Shown here: positions 1 through 10,106 of the stretch, in pieces
Numbering within the stretch: position 1 is the first letter of the stretch
How the letters are laid out: the number at the start of each line of letters is the position of its first letter
Source: Phytopythium helicoides
Lineage: Eukaryota; Oomycota; Peronosporomycetes; Pythiales; Pythiaceae
DNA: 64,000 nt
Assembly (NCBI GenBank): GCA_024867545.1
Contig: JANFNE010000049.1
Location: 345,686 to 409,685 of the forward strand
Direction: 5' to 3'
Program-made: the position numbers and the translations under genes
Notes under the pieces: generated by a model
What the model was told of the DNA's origin: nothing
Databases searched by the model: none
What the model saw: only the letters and a program-made list of their open reading frames with translations

Positions 1-17
1 AGACAAGACGTTGCACC

Positions 18-692
18 TCACCCTGACTCCTCGAAGGAGGTTTCCCGAGGGGCTCGAAAGCCCGGATAAACAAGCATGCGCTCGTTTTTCAGGAAGATGT
101 TCTTGGCGGCGTTGATGTCTCGATCCATGACGAGGCGGCATAGTCGGTTGGCGCACCGGAAGTCGGGCTGCGAGCTCATGTCGTGGTTGACTATCGCACA
201 TCGCGAGCAGGTCTTGGTCATCTAACGCTCCAAGCACACAACAATCTCCACTCCTGACAGGCTATGCATCTTACCCGTGGTCTTCGCCGAAAGACGGTTC
301 TCCCTCCGCGACATGCTGGAAGTCTCGAAGTTTGGTAAGAGAACCCTGTGGTAGTGCGTAGGAAGCCACTTGGTCAGCTTCTGGTGCATGTCGTGCACCA
401 TGTTCTTTGCACGCTGGAAGCTATGCGTGATGTGCCTTGTTAGTCGGTGCCTCTGTCTCCTGTTCTCTACTCTCGCTCGCCGCGAAGTCAAGCGATCGCT
501 CACTAGCAACCTCTCGAACTCTGATTTGTTCGGGTCGCCAGTTTGGAAGCGTTGCAGTTGAGCAGATACTTTTGCCTGGGAATAAAACAGTCCTGTTGCC
601 CCTCACTTCACGATCAACCTTGTTTCCAAAGGCACATGTGTGATTTCACCACTAGCGACGAGTTCAAACAGAAGGCAAAGAACGCTGTATTG
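18..692 (-). pseudogene. Fanzor (eukaryotic TnpB-like) nuclease fragment, left copy
   Basis: On the minus strand the last 67 codons carry a zinc ribbon (CSRC, then CANRLC) followed by MDRDINAAKN, the RuvC-III block of TnpB/Fanzor nucleases. Upstream in the same frame lie a basic helical stretch (positions about 509-360) and LPNFETS, matching the family's RuvC-II neighbourhood. An in-frame TAG at 222-224 splits the two parts just before the ribbon, and a second in-frame stop lies at 603-605. No RuvC-I Asp or N-terminal domain is visible, so this is a broken C-terminal remnant that cannot make an active nuclease as given. Family known: IS607-like or Helitron-associated Fanzors occur in oomycetes. 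Part of it is repeated in inverse orientation at 3390-3689. Confidence 0.75.
392..692 (-). repeat. Inverted repeat arm, left (Fanzor-derived)
   Basis: About 300 bp that match the reverse complement of 3390-3689 closely, with scattered substitutions. Both arms hold the same Fanzor coding stretch and share the same in-frame TGA, so the stop existed before the duplication. The arms flank the transporter gene and their coding sense points outward. Confidence 0.85.
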
Positions 693-1758
693 CTGCTAGG
701 TGGTAATGTTGAGCTCAATCAGGCCTGCGCTCAATTTTGGTGGGGAGAAATCATCAAGCTCATCTTGGCAGAAAAGCCTGAAATGCTCGTGTGTGAGAAT
801 CCCACTGAGAAACCCTGATCCAGCTCGAGTCAGCATGAACATTGGGAGAGTGGAAACAAAGATGTTGTAGACCAAGAGAACACGCGCCCAACCTGCGCCG
901 CGTCTAATTTGTTTACAGACTACACCTGATCGAGCACCAACGCATAGAATCTTTTTCCACGTTTGGATCCACCTTCGATGCCCAAAATGAAGAAGATAGC
1001 GCTGCACGTTCTAGAGGGCTCCTTCGCGTGCTTGATTGCTCAATGCAGTCGGTTTGCGTGCTGCTCTCTGCGCCAAGCACGCGTAAAGCACCATTGGCTT
1101 GCTGAGCAAGTGCACCCAGATTGGCTCGCTCGCTCGTCATGCTCGGACGAAACAACTTCATTGATCTCCCACATCGTAGCCAATCACAGCTTACGAAAGA
1201 GCTCTGCACCGCATGCATGCATGCACTTCAACTCGCTCCCAGCGTCCATTTATTGACGGTGGAACGCTCTGACAAAGCAGTGACTGCAGTGTTACACAGA
1301 GCTCGACTAGTGTGAGGAGCGTCTAGTCAGTGGTAAACACAGAAGTTCAACTTCTGCGCTGGAGAATAGATGAACCATGAGGTATCATCAGAACACTTTC
1401 GAAGCTGCAGCCTCCTCATCTCGTCTAACACTTCGCTCGTTGGAAAACAAAGCTCTGCTGCTGAGAGCAGGCAAACACGACAGCCCGGTGGATATCGTCA
1501 TTCTGCCTTTAGCAATAGTTGACGCGCAGGCTATCTGCACGCAATTGTGGGAGCGGGCTAACGCTACTGACTGTCAGCCCTCAACGTTGTACTTCAACGC
1601 ACACCACACCATCACTTGGCGCCGCGGGCTCTTCATGAGCTCATCACTCCAACACTAAACGAGGTACACTTCAAAAGCGTTTAGCCTTACTTCAAGTTCA
1701 AGTAACGCATCACTCAGACAGTATCAGGGTATTACCGCGTCAGGCATGACGTCGCAAG
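693..1758. other. Intergenic; no gene seen
   Basis: Short open stretches occur on both strands (for example 696-1007 minus and 1377-1658 plus) but none has recognisable motifs, and they overlap one another. It contains the upstream region of the sugar transporter. I see no RNA gene. Confidence 0.5.
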
Positions 1759-3309
1759 ATGCAACATTTTAGGCTGTTCGTAGACGTCCCGCTCTCAAAC
1801 CTTGGCGAGCGTGCCTCTGGTGGTAACTCGAGCTCAGTCTCACTTCCAAATCCGACACGAACCCAAGCGATGGACCTCGAAAAGCGTTTGACCGGCGGCT
1901 ACTCCAGCCATGCTTCGCCCAACGCCATCAATGACGAGCCCAACGAGAAAAACTCCAAGAACTGGCCGTCCATATGGTTCCTGCTCGCCGTCTCCATGCC
2001 ACGTATGGCCACCAACATGGCGTGGGCCGCACAGTGGGCTGCCATCGGACCGTACATGCAGACCATGATGCCGGGTTTCGCTGTTCAGCTGACGCAGCTC
2101 AGCGGCCCCATCGTCGGTCTCATTGTGAGTCCGATGATCGGCATCTTCAGCGACCGCAGTCTCAACCGCTTCGGTCGTCGTCGTCCAACGCTGGTCATCT
2201 CGGGGATTCTCAGCATTCTGTGCTGGATTCCGATGGCGTACGTGACCGAGATCGGCGACGCGCTTGGTGATGTTGGAACTGGAAAAGAAGGAGAGGTGAC
2301 CGACCGCACTTGGACATCGGCGATAACGGTTCTCGCGTACGTATGGATGGACATCACCGTGAACTGCGTGCAGACGCCGGCGCTGTTGCTTATCGCGGAC
2401 CATGCTGGAGATCGCCAAACAACAGGAGGTGCACTTGCCCAGGCCTGGTCGATGCTTGGCGCACTTGTGATCGCCTCATACATTGAAATCTTCGGCCCAG
2501 CGTACAACACCATGCGCTCCTTCTTTGCCATGCTGTCCGTGTGGATGGTCGTGTGCGTCGGAGTGGCTTGCTTCGTGGTGAAGGAAGAGCCTCTTGACCG
2601 CTCCACCGTGGTGAAGGTCGGATTCTTGGAAAGCTTCAAGGACGTCTGCGTCACGATCTACAAAGGCTTCCTCTCGCTCCCAAAGGTGCTCGTCATCTTC
2701 TACGTCGTCTACTTTCTCACTTGCTACAGCAACACCGCATACAGCAGCAACAAGGGTCAGTTCTTTGGCTTGGAGGTGTACGAAGGCAACGCGACGTACG
2801 CGAGTTCTTGTGGAGACACCTGTTCAGAAGGTCAAAAAGCTTACAACAAGGGCGTGAGTCTCGCGGGCGGCCGTGCCGACATTTTGCTCAATTTGTTCAG
2901 CTGCCTCACTGCATACGCGGTGCCATTTGTCGTGAGCAAGATCGGCGGCAAATGGACGGTGACGCTCGCGTGCGTCCCGATGGCGCTCATGATGATCGTG
3001 GCGTTCACCAAGAATGTCACATTTGATGTGATCATCGCCGTGTTGTCGTCACTCCCGAACAGTGTGCTGGGATCGCTGGCGATGCCGATCATCATCCACT
3101 TGTTGCAGTCCGACACGAACATTGGCATGCAGATCGGCACCATCAACTCTGTGAACTGCATTGGCCAGATCCTCAACTTTTCGATTGGCGCATCGATCGT
3201 CGAGACCTCGCTGGGTTACAAGCTCCCGGTGTTTCTCGGAGGCGCGTGTGCGTTCTTGGCCTTCCTCGTCGGCGTCTTCTTCCTCAAGTTCAAAATGTAC
3301 ACGATGTAA
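1759..3309 (+). CDS. Sucrose/GPH-type sugar:cation symporter (MFS)
   Basis: A 516-residue, intronless multi-pass membrane protein. Residues 75-150 hold the first membrane helices followed by SDRSLNRFGRRRP, the cytoplasmic loop motif of the SUT/SUC and glycoside-pentoside-hexuronide transporters. The stretch LSGPIVGLIVSPMIG just before it also fits plant sucrose transporters, and roughly twelve hydrophobic segments follow to the C-terminus. Expected role: proton-coupled uptake of sucrose or a related glycoside across the plasma membrane; the substrate cannot be read from sequence. An in-frame ATG at 1870 (MDLEKRLTGG) is an alternative start giving a more usual cytosolic N-terminus; I keep the longer frame. 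The gene lies between two inverted Fanzor fragments, the 3' one beginning about 80 bp after the stop, which suggests past mobilisation or insertion nearby. Confidence 0.85.
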   Translation: MQHFRLFVDVPLSNLGERASGGNSSSVSLPNPTRTQAMDLEKRLTGGYSSHASPNAINDEPNEKNSKNWPSIWFLLAVSMPRMATNMAWAAQWAAIGPYMQTMMPGFAVQLTQLSGPIVGLIVSPMIGIFSDRSLNRFGRRRPTLVISGILSILCWIPMAYVTEIGDALGDVGTGKEGEVTDRTWTSAITVLAYVWMDITVNCVQTPALLLIADHAGDRQTTGGALAQAWSMLGALVIASYIEIFGPAYNTMRSFFAMLSVWMVVCVGVACFVVKEEPLDRSTVVKVGFLESFKDVCVTIYKGFLSLPKVLVIFYVVYFLTCYSNTAYSSNKGQFFGLEVYEGNATYASSCGDTCSEGQKAYNKGVSLAGGRADILLNLFSCLTAYAVPFVVSKIGGKWTVTLACVPMALMMIVAFTKNVTFDVIIAVLSSLPNSVLGSLAMPIIIHLLQSDTNIGMQIGTINSVNCIGQILNFSIGASIVETSLGYKLPVFLGGACAFLAFLVGVFFLKFKMYTM

Positions 3310-3389
3310 ATTGTGTGCGCGCATGATGCCGAGTGGTATGAGCCGAGTAGTTGGAGTGTGGTGTTCGAGTCGGAGCGATAGCATTTTCA

Positions 3390-3689
3390 ATGCAGCGTTG
3401 TTTGCCTTCTGTTTGAACTCGTCGCTAGTGGTGAAATCACACATGTGCCTTTGGAGACAAGGTTGATCAAGAAGTGAGGGGCAACAGGACTGTTTCGTTC
3501 CCAGGCAAAAGTATCTGCTCAACTGCAACGCTTACAATCTGGCGACCCGAACAAATTAGTGTTCGAGCGGCAGCTGGTGATTGATCTCTTGACTTCGCGC
3601 CGAGCGAGAGTGGACAACAAGAGACAGAAGCACCGACTAACAAAGCACATCACGCATAGCTTCCAGCGTGCGAAGAACATGGTGCACGA
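3390..3689 (+). repeat. Inverted repeat arm, right (Fanzor-derived)
   Basis: Reverse-complement partner of 392-692. The similarity starts shortly after the transporter stop codon and ends abruptly at GTGCACGA (3682-3689), beyond which the left copy continues with Fanzor coding sequence and this copy does not. Confidence 0.85.
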
Positions 3690-3747
3690 TACTGTGGTAT
3701 TCGCGATATCTATCCACCACAAAATTTATGTTTTGCTATGGAATTAA
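3390..3747 (+). pseudogene. Fanzor fragment, right copy (truncated)
   Basis: The plus-strand frame after an in-frame TGA at 3475-3477 reads through the same basic helical stretch as the left copy (LTSRRARVDNKRQKHRL, HSFQRAKNMVHD) and then runs into unrelated sequence and a stop at 3745-3747. The zinc ribbon and RuvC-III block present in the left copy are missing. It is a smaller and more truncated remnant than the left copy. The shared TGA suggests that an already defective element was duplicated. Confidence 0.7.
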
Positions 3748-4025
3748 AACGAGTTGTAATGGCTCGCTTTCCTCGCAGCTAGGAGCCTGCAGATGCTTCA
3801 AAAGCAGAATGCATCGAAACCGGCGCTTATTGCGCATTTTTTGAGTGAGCAGGACACCAAATTGCGAGTATCCAATTCAAAATATTCTAATGGGCGTCTG
3901 GTGCGTTTCCTTGACGAGTCGCTTCATCTTGCTGCCGCTTCACCACGGGTCGCATTGCTCGAGCCGACTCTGCTTCGGTAGTTCAGATCTCAAGGCGACC
4001 TACAGATCACAACTCGCAGGTTGCG

Positions 4026-6986
4026 ATGAGGATTGGTGCAGCAGTGTTGGTGTTGGTGCTGAGTGTGTCGCTGGTGATACAAGCACTTGAGACACCACTG
4101 CCACACAACCATGCAGAAGACTCACTCACGTTCGAGAACTTCATGGCCATGACTGTGTCCACGGGTCAATCGTGCAGTCCCGGGCCGATCGCCGTGCAAG
4201 TTCGCATCTCAACGTGCTTTTCGCCGTCGGAGGTCAGATTGATAGATAGCTGGGTTGAAAAATCGCTTGCTGCGGTCCCACAGGATTTCTTTGTGAACAA
4301 TCACGCAATCGAGGTAAAATTCGTTGCGGCACTAGCCTCTAGTGTTTCCAACGACTGTCCCAGTGATTCGATTGAGAAAACTGGCGCGCAATTGACCAGC
4401 TCACTTCATTTTATGACAAGCCAAGCAATTGCAAATCCCGCAAGTGCTATTTCATTCATCAAAGACAACTATGCAGTGTCGAGTCTAGCGACGACTCCAG
4501 GCTACCATCTCAAGATCAGAATATGCACTACTTGCACGCCCCAATCGGATGAAATTGTGCTCAGCTCGCTCACTCTGCTTGACTCAACTCTCAGCGCTCC
4601 TGTCATTGCACGATACCTTCCTTGTTCTGCTACACCAGGCTCAGTCGCACTCACATACGTTGAAGCAGACAATGAGGTGCAATGCATGTGTGCTTGTCCA
4701 GCTGGCTCAGTGTTGTCGTCTGGTGCGTGTCAATCAACCGCAGGAAGTGAATCAAATCAATGCTATTGGATTGGTAGTAGTAGCTCGGGATCGACGTGCA
4801 GTTGGTCGAAATCGGGCTCGGCGCCACTGAAACTGGTCACGGATTGTGCCGTTGCATACCATCTCCCAACAGACAACTATGTCGCAGACGACCGAGTAAA
4901 TGCCTACGACACCCAGACCCCGCTGCGAAATCCTTTGATCACAATCCAATCAGTCCTCCAAGGAAGTGCAGGTGTAACATCGGTTTCTAGCACTTGGAAA
5001 GAGTTTATGACTAGCACTACTCAAAAGCTGGATGGAGTCACGTTCTCAAATGTTGGTGTGTACTCAGTTGATTTGGCTGCTTCTGACTACTCGAGCAGCA
5101 TGTCATGCACTGGCTGTGTTGCAGTTGTAGATGCGTATCCACCTCGAGCGATTTCACAATGCGCGACAAGCTCATGGGGATCAACCTCCACAAACCCAAC
5201 AATTCTCACCAGCACAAGTCAAGCTGAAGCTATTGCAAAGGAGACGAGCTTCATCGGTTTTGATGCTGCTTCTAATGTCAAGAATAATCTTGGTGGAAGC
5301 TACTGGAGCGATAGATCGCGGGCAATGCGCGACTTCTACAGCGACGTTTACAATGTGCTATCTTCTGACACGGATACTTGCTTCAATGTCAATCTGGTTC
5401 AGAACTTATTGGGTCATTCGTCATCAGTGATCAACCCGTTGACGGCTGGTCTAACAGAAAGCGCGCTCTCTGCACTCAGCTGCACTCGGTGCTGCAACAA
5501 AACTACGACACTGCATGAATACTATAATAATTACAAGTGCGGACAAAATCCTGCAAACGCAGAGATGAAAACAGCGACAGGAGATACATGCAACTTTCAG
5601 CATTGCGTCCGCGTGCAATCTACATCGCTAGTCGGTGTTTCCGCTCGAATTTCAGACACTGCCAACAAAAGTTCGACCTTGATTCTCGCAAACCTGACCA
5701 GCCCAACAACCACGTCACTAGATGGAAGAACTATTCATCGCACAGTGCCATGCACGACATTTAGTGCTTCCTGTTCAACATCAGCAACACTAGGTAGCTT
5801 GTTTGAGCTTTCTTCATCGTGGAAGACAGACTTTCCTGGATCTCAGGGTACTGAGCTTAACTACGACGTTAGTAGATTTGTGTTCTGGCGCTACAAGGTT
5901 GGAAGCGGCTCATGGAATGCGTGGGATGCATCAACATCCCCCACGTTCTCGAGCGCATCAACCACTGTAACGATTCAAGCGTGGACACGTTGCGGTTTCG
6001 TTCAGGAATTCAGCTTTACTGTCATTGTGCATCTGCACGCTACCCGGAATACTTGCTCTTCGTTCTCAACTATGTGGCAACCAATTTCGTCAAACTCAAC
6101 CTCAAACAGTTCATACATATGCACTTACGGCAACAGCAGCTTTGCTGCAATGAAATTTGTGTATTCCGGTGTAACGCAGGTAGTTACTGCAGCAGATACT
6201 GTGACGGCGAGCTTCAAGTCTGTGAATTGTTCAATTCGTGTGACCGACTCGGTGACAAACATTGCAAACGTTGTGGCAACTGCAATGAATGTCACGAATG
6301 GCAACACTGGCGGTGCTGTCACCGAGTACTTTGCTATTGAACAAGTCGCATATGCATCAACTGCGACCACAAATGCTCGTGTCGAATGCTCTTTTGCATT
6401 TCATCCCTACGGAGTCTCTGCAACGGATGCGACCTGGGATGAACGCGATGCGTGCACCCACAATATCGTGGTAACAAACTGCGGTGAAGACAATTCTAGC
6501 TCTGTCTGCGACTATACCGGTAGTGGTAGATGTACAAACTCAACTTCCACTGGCGCAAACAAAGCGTGTGCCGGAGCGATATATACGGCGTCAAACTCCT
6601 CCGCAACCGTGAGCGAGTCCCCGCTTGCTTGCTGTTCAAACTGCAAAAGGGTAAAGGGTGTTGTCAACCCTCTGACATGTACAAGACTTTCTGAAGTCTC
6701 GGATTCCTACATAAATCCGTTAAAGCAATGTGTCTTTGCAGGAAGCTCAAGTGCGTTATTGCTGAGCAGCCTAGCTCTTGATCACCAAGAAACCCGATCA
6801 AAACTAAGTGCAGCTTCGATCAACACTACGTTTCAGGAGAAAGAAAGCTGGGTACCCGCACAACTGTTTATGATCCTGGTAGTTTCAGGCATCGCGGGTC
6901 TCGCTTTTGTCGCGTTTCGCAAACTTTCACGCTCAACTCCTACCAGTCATGTGGTGAATGATGGGTATCGCGCTTTCCTTGACTGA
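4026..6986 (+). CDS. Large secreted/type I membrane protein, unknown family
   Basis: A 986-residue, intronless frame. The N-terminus MRIGAAVLVLVLSVSLVIQA is a clear signal peptide, and about residues 944-964 (FMILVVSGIAGLAFVAF) form a single membrane helix followed by a short basic tail, so the bulk should lie outside the cell or in a vesicle lumen. The ectodomain is rich in Ser and Thr, has many Asn-X-Ser/Thr sites and dozens of Cys, several in CxxC pairs (CMCAC, CTGC, CTRCC), implying disulphide-bonded, glycosylated modules. I do not recognise a Pfam-type domain. It could be a surface receptor or adhesin of zoospores or gametes, but this is only inference. Codon use resembles the neighbours; there is no frame disruption. 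It is separated by about 700 bp from the transporter and is convergent with the elicitor gene (190 bp between stops). Confidence 0.8.
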   Translation: MRIGAAVLVLVLSVSLVIQALETPLPHNHAEDSLTFENFMAMTVSTGQSCSPGPIAVQVRISTCFSPSEVRLIDSWVEKSLAAVPQDFFVNNHAIEVKFVAALASSVSNDCPSDSIEKTGAQLTSSLHFMTSQAIANPASAISFIKDNYAVSSLATTPGYHLKIRICTTCTPQSDEIVLSSLTLLDSTLSAPVIARYLPCSATPGSVALTYVEADNEVQCMCACPAGSVLSSGACQSTAGSESNQCYWIGSSSSGSTCSWSKSGSAPLKLVTDCAVAYHLPTDNYVADDRVNAYDTQTPLRNPLITIQSVLQGSAGVTSVSSTWKEFMTSTTQKLDGVTFSNVGVYSVDLAASDYSSSMSCTGCVAVVDAYPPRAISQCATSSWGSTSTNPTILTSTSQAEAIAKETSFIGFDAASNVKNNLGGSYWSDRSRAMRDFYSDVYNVLSSDTDTCFNVNLVQNLLGHSSSVINPLTAGLTESALSALSCTRCCNKTTTLHEYYNNYKCGQNPANAEMKTATGDTCNFQHCVRVQSTSLVGVSARISDTANKSSTLILANLTSPTTTSLDGRTIHRTVPCTTFSASCSTSATLGSLFELSSSWKTDFPGSQGTELNYDVSRFVFWRYKVGSGSWNAWDASTSPTFSSASTTVTIQAWTRCGFVQEFSFTVIVHLHATRNTCSSFSTMWQPISSNSTSNSSYICTYGNSSFAAMKFVYSGVTQVVTAADTVTASFKSVNCSIRVTDSVTNIANVVATAMNVTNGNTGGAVTEYFAIEQVAYASTATTNARVECSFAFHPYGVSATDATWDERDACTHNIVVTNCGEDNSSSVCDYTGSGRCTNSTSTGANKACAGAIYTASNSSATVSESPLACCSNCKRVKGVVNPLTCTRLSEVSDSYINPLKQCVFAGSSSALLLSSLALDHQETRSKLSAASINTTFQEKESWVPAQLFMILVVSGIAGLAFVAFRKLSRSTPTSHVVNDGYRAFLD

Positions 6987-7175
6987 GCATGGCTTTACTG
7001 TCAACGAGTAGAAAGTAGGAACCACGTTCGAACTAAATCAACTACACGTTTCTTGACAACATGTTATATACACTTTGTTGCAACACGGACGTCACATTTT
7101 TCCATCTCAAAATCGCCCCAAAGACATCGCGCTACGAGCAGCGCTGGAGCAAACTGATGTGCACGCGGAGGGTGC

Positions 7176-10106
7176 CTACGTGCAGATCTTGTGCGGGTTC
7201 TTGCCCTTGGTGGTCGGTGCAGGCGTCGGCTGTTCCGCAGACTCGCCGTCCTCGGTCGAAGGCGCCGTCGTCGAGTACGTCACACCTCCCTTGGCCGTAC
7301 CGGGAACGTACGACTCATCATCATCGCTCGTAGTGGTAGTAGGAGCAGGCGTCACCTCGGCGCTGTCATCCGAGACCGCGGTAGGAGCAGGAGTTGAGTA
7401 CGTGACACCGGTCTTGGGGCTGCTGGTGGACGGAGCCTCCGTCACATCGTCACCCGTAGTAGTGCCCGTCGTGGGAGCAGGCGTCACCTCAGCACTGTCG
7501 TCCGACACAGAAGTAGGAGCAGGAGTCGACGAAATCTCAGTGGCCGGAGCCTCCGTCACCGGCGTCGCAGTGGCAGCGATCGGGGCAGCAGGCGTCGCAA
7601 TCGGAGCCGCAGTGGTTGTCACAGGCACGGCGCTTCCGTAGGCGATGTCACCCTTGTCCTTGCCCTGTGTGGCAACCGTGACAACGTTGTAGCTGACCGG
7701 GATCGGAGTTGAGGCCTCCGTCGGGACAGGGGTCTTCTCAGCCTCCTCGTCGCCGGTCACGGGAGCAGCCGTGGTCGAAGTAGGAGCAGACGTTGAGTAC
7801 GTGATACCGCCCTTCTTGCCCGGAACCGTCGTCGAGGAAGGAGCCTCCGTCACAACCTCGGTCGAGGCGGGGGCTGGGGTCGAGTCAGCGCTGCTGTCGT
7901 CGCTGTCGTCACCGCTGGAGCTGGAGCTGTAGTCGCCGCTGGAGCTGTCAATACCGCTGCTGCTGCTGCTGCTGTCATCATCGTCGCTGTCATCGCTGGC
8001 ACTGGCACTGGCACTGGCACTGGCGCTAGCACTGGCACTGGCACTGGCACTGGCACTGGCACTGGCACTGGCACTGGCACTGGCACTGGCACTGGCACTG
8101 GCACTGGCACTGGCACTGGCACTGGCACTGGCACTGGCACTGGCACTGGCACTGGCACTAGCAAAGTCGCCGTCAACGTCGGTGGGAGCAGTGGTCGACG
8201 GAGTAGCCGTGGTGGACGCGGGAGCAGTCGTTGTCGGGGCCTCGGTCGTGTACGTAATGCCTCCGCCATTCTTGCCCTTGCCACCCTTGCCGCCGCTGGT
8301 CGTAGGTGCCGAGGTCGTGCTCGAAGGCGTGGTGCTGTCATCGTCACCAACGTTCACATCACCCTCACCAGCAACGCTGGACTCGTCACCGACGTTCGCA
8401 CCGCCGTCAACGCTCGAGCTACCAACGGTCACGTCACCCTCGCCGTCAACACTCGACTCGCTCACGTCACCCGCATCACTCGTCTCGCTCACGTCACCCT
8501 CACCGCTCGTCTCATCGCCGACGCTCACGTCACCCTCATCGGTGTCGCGCTCGCTGCCGGTCGTGTCAGAGTCGTCACCGACGCTAGCATCGCTGGAGGC
8601 TGAGGCCGAGGCCGTCGATTCCGTCGTCGACACAGGCGTGGCCGTAGGCGTGGGAGTGGGCGTAGGAGTAGGCGTCGGGGTCGGCGTCGGGGTCGGAGTC
8701 TCGTCCTCCGAGTCGGCCGAAGTGGCCGAGCAGGCGACCGACTTGGTAAGCAGTTCCTTGACGTCAGCGTAGCTCAGGCCGTACTTGAGCACCGTCGAGT
8801 CCGCAGGCTTGCCAGTTGCGAACCAAAGGAAGTCAGGGTGGTCCGTGATGGAGTTGCCCACCCACTCACCACCAATGATGGAGTAGTTGTCGTCGAGCTC
8901 GAGCACGTACTCGTACGTCTCCGACGTGGTGTAGTAGTCGACGTAGCCGGTCGAGACGAGCGGGCCGTCCTGGCCGGACTCGCTCACCCAGCTGACCGTC
9001 ATCTTGACGTGCGCCAGGTGCTTCATGGCGCTGTTGAATGGGTACTCCTCCGTGCCGAAGTACTTCTCGGACGCCGTGGTCGTGTCCACGAGCTCGATCG
9101 TGTCGATCGAGTACGAGCGAACGGGCTGGTTCCAGACCTCCGAGTCGGACGACACGTCCAGCACGAACGACTGCTTGTGCTTGCCCATGATGTTGGTCAC
9201 GGCGATGTGGAAGAAGCCGGGGCCGAGGTCGCGGCGCGCCGCGGATGTGTAGCGGCCGTACTGGTCGGTGGACGCCGGTGAGTCGGGGCCGTTGAAGCGA
9301 GCGCCCGTAAAGACCGTCGTGATCTGGGCGCCGTCGTAGATCTGCGTGATCAGCGCTTTGATGTCAAGCGGCTGGAACTTGACGCCGTTCTTGTAGACCT
9401 GGCACACAGGCTCCTCCTCGAGGATGGCGGCGGGGGACCAGGCGTGGCAAATGCCGTACCACGTGGGGATGCAGCGGCCCGAGGTCTTGCCGTCGCGGAT
9501 GGCGCACTTGCCCGTCGAGCAGTTGCTGTCGCTGGTGCATGTGGTGGCGGACGTCTGCGAGTCGATACCCGTGCTGGCCGACACGGCGTTCACAAAGGTG
9601 GTCTCGTCAAGGCCGAAGGCCTCGGCGTACTTGGCAGCAGGGCTCTTGGTCTTGCTCCAGTTGAAGTTGATACCGTCCTGGTAGGTGGGCCAGTAGCTGC
9701 TGGGCCACGGCGGGCTAGGAGCTTCGCCGTCAAGGTAGGTGCAGTTGAGCACGCCGAAGGAGCGCTCCATGGCGACGCCGAAGAAGGTCTCAAGGTCCTC
9801 AATGTCAGAGCTGGTGGATTCCATGCCGCGCAGGTGGCGCACACGCATGCGCGTGGACGACGCCGCCTCCTTGAGCGTCTCATTGACCGTGATGGAGCGC
9901 GCAGTCTCCTCATCCGGGTCGTCGACCGTCACGACCTCGATGGATTCGTCCCAGGCACCGCCGTACGCCGGGTTGGACGACGACAGCGGGAGGTCCACGC
10001 CCGTGGGCATGTAGGCGTTGTACTCGAGCGAGGACGCGCTGGCCGAGCCCACGAGGGCCACGGCCATGAAGGCCACGGCCGCCACGGGCGACACGCACTT
10101 GACCAT
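7176..10106 (-). CDS. Transglutaminase elicitor (GP42/M81 type) with mucin-like tail
   Basis: A 976-residue intronless protein. Residues 1-25 are a signal peptide (cleavage likely after SASA). Residues ~100-480 match the oomycete transglutaminase elicitor family: WYGICHAW with Cys220 fits the catalytic Cys region, and residues 324-336 ([13 protein letters not shown]) match the Pep-13 elicitor motif, identical over the first seven positions. Such enzymes cross-link cell-wall glycoproteins and are recognised by plants and animals. From about residue 480 the protein is low complexity: a (TP)n run, Ser/Asp/Glu-rich repeats, an (Ala-Ser)n block of ~28 units, and repeated modules of the form GGITYST-APTST. 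This Thr/Ser/Pro tail resembles heavily O-glycosylated wall or mucin domains; no GPI signal or membrane helix ends it. An RHLR tetrapeptide occurs at residues 90-93. Confidence 0.88.
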   Translation of the reverse strand: MVKCVSPVAAVAFMAVALVGSASASSLEYNAYMPTGVDLPLSSSNPAYGGAWDESIEVVTVDDPDEETARSITVNETLKEAASSTRMRVRHLRGMESTSSDIEDLETFFGVAMERSFGVLNCTYLDGEAPSPPWPSSYWPTYQDGINFNWSKTKSPAAKYAEAFGLDETTFVNAVSASTGIDSQTSATTCTSDSNCSTGKCAIRDGKTSGRCIPTWYGICHAWSPAAILEEEPVCQVYKNGVKFQPLDIKALITQIYDGAQITTVFTGARFNGPDSPASTDQYGRYTSAARRDLGPGFFHIAVTNIMGKHKQSFVLDVSSDSEVWNQPVRSYSIDTIELVDTTTASEKYFGTEEYPFNSAMKHLAHVKMTVSWVSESGQDGPLVSTGYVDYYTTSETYEYVLELDDNYSIIGGEWVGNSITDHPDFLWFATGKPADSTVLKYGLSYADVKELLTKSVACSATSADSEDETPTPTPTPTPTPTPTPTPTATPVSTTESTASASASSDASVGDDSDTTGSERDTDEGDVSVGDETSGEGDVSETSDAGDVSESSVDGEGDVTVGSSSVDGGANVGDESSVAGEGDVNVGDDDSTTPSSTTSAPTTSGGKGGKGKNGGGITYTTEAPTTTAPASTTATPSTTAPTDVDGDFASASASASASASASASASASASASASASASASASASASASASASASASASASASASDDSDDDDSSSSSSGIDSSSGDYSSSSSGDDSDDSSADSTPAPASTEVVTEAPSSTTVPGKKGGITYSTSAPTSTTAAPVTGDEEAEKTPVPTEASTPIPVSYNVVTVATQGKDKGDIAYGSAVPVTTTAAPIATPAAPIAATATPVTEAPATEISSTPAPTSVSDDSAEVTPAPTTGTTTGDDVTEAPSTSSPKTGVTYSTPAPTAVSDDSAEVTPAPTTTTSDDDESYVPGTAKGGVTYSTTAPSTEDGESAEQPTPAPTTKGKNPHKICT
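7995..8163. repeat. Hexanucleotide tandem repeat (ACTGGC)n inside the elicitor gene
   Basis: About 28 near-perfect copies of ACTGGC on the plus strand, with one or two degenerate units (GCTAGC near 8025). On the coding strand each unit reads Ala-Ser, so slippage by whole units keeps the frame and alters only tail length. Good candidate for length polymorphism. Confidence 0.95.

Noticed and set aside
7995..8163. CRISPR-like array
   Set aside because: The unit is a 6-bp microsatellite without spacers and lies within a coding region of a eukaryote. The 20-bp array at 21902-22021 also has no spacers.
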